Of a DNA stretch of 64,000 bases, positions 61,037 to 64,000 are shown one piece after another (position 1 is the stretch's first letter; the number at the start of each line of letters is the position of its first letter). A program made the position numbers and the translations under genes. The notes under the pieces are model-generated. The model was not told the DNA's origin, made no database searches, and saw only the letters and a list, made by a program, of their open reading frames with translations. The stretch comes from Corylus avellana (Eukaryota > Streptophyta > Magnoliopsida > Fagales > Betulaceae): NCBI RefSeq assembly GCF_901000735.1, contig NC_081543.1, forward strand, positions 17,139,574 through 17,203,573. Direction: 5' to 3'.

Positions 61037-61070
61037 AGTTCTGTGGCAAATGGAGCTGAAGAAGACGATT
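60532..61070 (-). promoter_or_regulatory. ING1 5' UTR/promoter region with GA repeats
   Basis: It lies upstream of the ING1 ATG. A (GA)n run is at 61003-61035, and a 47-bp segment (gagcagttttaattagcttg...) at 60921 is repeated at 60968. A 5' UTR intron is possible: donor GAAG/GTTTGT near 60877 and acceptor GTTGTCAG near 60555. TATA and start site cannot be fixed from sequence alone. Confidence 0.45.
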
Positions 61071-61935
61071 GTATATACAAATGCCCAATAATCAGTCTGC
61101 AAGAACGAATATTTTTATGCAGAAATGACCGAACAAAATTCAGTTTTTTTCTAATTTCGTGAAGAGAAATGGGAGGTACAATAAATTTTTTATATATTTC
61201 TATATACTTTCTTACAAATTTAATACATCAACTATTAATTTATATAGAGTCAATTTAATTAGTTTTAAATGAAATGTGGCATATATAAAAAAAATATTGC
61301 GTATAACATTTAATTAGTTTTGCAAGCACCATTTATAACTAATAATACATTGGATAAAATATATATTTTTATATTATTTAAATTGTCTTTTTTATTATTT
61401 TTTTTTGTGAGAATCGTACTTTTTTTCTTTATTTATTATTTTTTTTTCAACCGTCATTTTTCTAATGCAATGATTTTTCAACGGTCATCATTTTTCTACC
61501 GTAATATTTTGAAACGATTGTATTTATAAGGATTATATTTTTCAACGGTCTTATTTGTCAACATTAAGTATTAATTAATAGAATATTCTCATAATAATGT
61601 CAATCATATTTATGTGAATATCTTTTTATTGAAAATTTTAATGGAATATTCTCATAATATCATTATGTATATTGTGAGAATATTTCTTTTTTAAAATTAT
61701 AACAAAATATTTTCATAATATTCTTAAGTGTATTATTATAATATTCCTTTTTTGAGAATTGTAATAGAATATTTTTAGAGATTAATTTAGCTAGAATTGT
61801 AACAGAATATTCTGATGATATTCTTAGTTATATTATAATAATTTTTTTTTTTGATAATTGTAATAGAATATTCTTAGGGATATTATAAGAATATTCATTT
61901 GATTAATTTAGGTATAAGTAGGCCAACTTATTGTG
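61071..61935. repeat. AT-rich spacer with degenerate gaatattct repeats
   Basis: From about 61575 to 61905 the motif (t)agaatattct-at-atattctta recurs at irregular spacing with ttgtaat between copies, a diverged minisatellite-like array. 61071-61570 is AT-rich without recognised features apart from a few caacggtcat words. Confidence 0.55.
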
Positions 61936-62229
61936 AAGTTTCACACATAAAAAAACACAAGCTTGCTTTCACAATTCCTTGAGCTTTTCTTTTTCAACTT
62001 TCTTTATGAATCCTATTTTTCAAAATTTTTTACTCTTTTGATAACAAGTTAGGATGTAATTTTAGCTTTTTTTGTGGAAGAAGAACGGTTGCGTGATGGA
62101 AGAGGCTCAACATCCCGCCTTGGCCTGTTCAGCACTGCATATTCATCATGCGTAATTCTTTGGAAGGGCACCAACACATTTTTCTTTAAATATTTTTCTA
62201 AATCGCCAGTTTATCCTCTCAAAATTTTT

Positions 62230-62941
62230 TGAAGGAGGTTTCAAATGCAACGTTCTCTGTATCGTATTCAAATGGCGATAGAAATTCACTAACTATATTT
62301 CGTCCAAGGAAGAGATGTTGCTGGAAGGATCAGGTATTCTTCCCTTGAGAAGATGATCGCGACACTTAGGATGCTTGCTTATGGAGTATCAGGTGATTTT
62401 ATAGATGAATAATTGAGGATTATAAAAAACAAACACTTCAACACAATGTTTGAAAAAATTTGTTAAAACAATGATTTCAATTTATTCTAACAAGTGTCCC
62501 CAATGGGTATCTCAATCGGCTATGAACCATGCCTCATGAAGCAGAGGTCATTAGTTCAAATCCCCCCTCCCCCTTCCCTTGTGTGGACATGTCCAAAAAA
62601 AAAAATTTATTCTAACAAGTACTTGAGGTCACCAAACAACAATGATATTGCTAGATTGCTAGAAGTGAACGAAAGGTATGGATTTCCAGGGATTTTGGGT
62701 AGCATTAATTGCATACATTGGAAATAGAAGAATTGTCCAAGTGAGTAGGCATGTATGTTTTCTGGTCATATTCGTGAACCAATTAATTTTGGAAGTCGTG
62801 GCGTTATACAATCTTTGGATATGACATGCGTTTTTTAAGTTACCAAAACTACTTAATGATATCAATGTCCTAGAACATTCTTCTCTATTTACCGAGCTTG
62901 CTAAAGAGCCTGCTCCTCTGGTCAACTACTCAATTAATAGT
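62230..62941 (+). pseudogene. PIF/Harbinger (HARBI1-like) transposase fragment
   Basis: In several frames with stops: YFVQGRDVAGRIRYSSLEKM and LRMLAYGVSGDFIDE (about 62295-62410), YLRSPNNNDIARLL and GFPGILGSINCIHW (62615-62725), FSGHIREPINFGS (about 62760-62800), NDINVLEHSSLFTELA and PLVNYSIN (loop, 62855-62940). This order and these motifs match plant Harbinger transposases, whose first catalytic Asp lies in GSIDCMHW; here it is Asn (GSIN) in the left arm, while the right arm has the ancestral SIDCIH. A SINE splits it. Not functional. Confidence 0.85.
62496..62605 (+). mobile_element. tRNA-derived SINE in the left hairpin arm
   Basis: A-box-like GTATCTCAATCGGC, B-box-like TAGTTCAAATCC and a poly(A) tail. 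Perfect 15-bp target duplication tttattctaacaagt at 62481-62495 and 62606-62620. The right arm has the unoccupied site (63181-63203, one mismatch), proving the borders. Same family as 12367-12473. Confidence 0.93.
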
Positions 62942-63786
62942 AATGAGAGAAAAAGGTTCTAGTGACTTAAAAAACACATGTCATATCCAAAGACCGTATG
63001 ACGCCACGACTTCCAAAATTAATTGGTTCACGAATATAACCAAAAAACATACATGCCCATTCACTTTGACAATTCTTCTATTTTCAATGTATGCAATCAA
63101 TGCTATTCGAAATCCCTGAAAATCCACAGCTATTGTTCACTTGTAGCAATCTAGCAATGTCATCGCTGTTTGGTGACCTCAAGTACTTGTCAGAATAAAT
63201 TGAAATCACTATTTTAATTTCAATTTTTTTTTTTTTCAAATACCATCTTGCAGTGTTTGTTTTTTGCAATCCTCAAATATTCATCCATAAAATCACCTAA
63301 TACTCCATAAGCAAGTATCCTAAGTGCCGGTCATCTTATAAAGGGAAGAATGCTCGAGCCTTCTAGCAACGTCTCTTCCTTGAACGAAATATGGTTCGTA
63401 AATTTTGATCGCCATTTGAATATGATCAAACAAAGAATGTTGCATTCGAAACCTCCTTGAAATTTCTTCAGAGGATAAACTGGCGATTCAGCAAAATATT
63501 TAAAGAAAAAAGCGTTGGTGGCCTTCCAAAGAATTACGCATGATAATGTGCAGCATTAAACAGGACCAAGGTGGGATGTTGAGCCTTTTCTATCACGCAA
63601 CCGTTCTTCTTCAACATAAAAGCTAAAATAGCATCCAACTTGTTATCAAAAGAGTAAAAAATTTGAAAAATAGGATCCATAAAGAAAGAAGAAAAAGAAA
63701 AGCTCAAAGAATTGTGAAAACAAGCTTGTTTTTTCTTTTTATTTTTTATTTTTTATTTTTTATATTTTTTTATGTGTGAAACTTAT

Positions 63787-64000
63787 GGGTGGGTATCGGT
63801 CATAACGGTCCGGTTAGACCGGTTTTTGGTTAACAACCAATAAGAATCAGTTAAATGGGTTTTTACCCAATTATCAACCGATATGTATTTGTTCCGGAAA
63901 TATCGGTTATACCGGTTTTCGGTTATAACGGTCCGGTTAGAGTAGTTTTCGAGTGATTTTTATTGGTTAATTATTGTTTACTAATTGAGCCAAAAATTAG
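63787..64000. mobile_element. hAT-like MITE end (runs off window)
   Basis: gggtgggtatcggtcataac followed by repeated cggttataccggtt/ggtccggtt words is the style of plant hAT-type non-autonomous elements whose ends read ggggtgggcatcggt. The other end is outside the window. Confidence 0.5.

Larger units (their letters stand above)
61936..63784. mobile_element. PIF/Harbinger-derived inverted repeat (hairpin)
   Basis: The left arm 61936-62842 and right arm 62962-63784 are reverse complements with mismatches, separated by a 119-bp loop. Outer ends match exactly (aagtttcacacata and tatgtgtgaaactt). Both arms derive from the same stretch of a Harbinger transposase gene, and the loop continues that gene from the left arm. 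The left arm has a SINE (62496-62605) that the right arm lacks. A transcript across the locus would fold into a hairpin of roughly 800 bp. Confidence 0.85.

Overview
This is a window of a plant nuclear genome, most likely a woody eudicot. The genes have several to many introns with GT-AG borders, the host proteins are plant-type (a two-domain tRNA-His guanylyltransferase, a ribokinase with a plastid-like leader, a plant ING protein), and most of the rest is plant LINE, Copia, MITE and SINE material. I cannot name the species.

Three host genes can be reconstructed. (1) THG1, minus strand, 5548 down to 177 and running off the left edge; nine exons are visible. (2) RBSK, plus strand, 37486-56261; four exons, 376 residues, with an 11 kb first intron full of transposons. 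(3) ING1, minus strand, 60531 down to 57228; seven exons, 239 residues. RBSK and ING1 converge tail to tail. Two gene relics lie between: one intact-looking exon of an IRE1 luminal domain (26537-26698) and a dead duplicate of the 5' part of THG1 (29193-30410).

Layout: 1-5.5 kb THG1; 6.3-11.3 kb a 5'-truncated L1-type LINE; 12.3-13.1 kb a tRNA-derived SINE and a MITE with perfect target duplications; 13.3-26.3 kb an AT-rich nest of direct and inverted repeats, interrupted by a defective LTR retrotransposon (13960-18676, TSD ccaac, with a nested hAT-like element) and by a Mutator-type MITE; 27-28.9 kb a Gypsy-like LTR; 29.2-30.4 kb the THG1 pseudogene; 30.8-32.7 kb an LTR-like repeat pair; 33.1-36.2 kb a second LINE; 37.5-56.3 kb RBSK with a Copia element (42355-48297), two solo-LTR-like insertions and LINE relics in its intron; 57.2-60.5 kb ING1; 61.9-63.8 kb an inverted repeat built from a PIF/Harbinger transposase gene, one arm of which carries a SINE.

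Two runs of 100 N (20490-20589 and 50582-50681) are each followed by sequence already present before the gap: 885 bp without a visible difference at the first, about 4.9 kb nearly identical at the second. The second causes RBSK exon 2 and the 3' half of the Copia element to appear twice. I read both as unmerged contig ends (the second probably two haplotypes), not as real duplications.

I found no new enzymatic system. The most informative features are the Harbinger hairpin with its own SINE-free arm, a series of very short retroinsertions that consist of little more than a poly(A) tail, the Copia element whose LTRs are almost identical while its coding region is badly broken, and the decayed THG1 copy.
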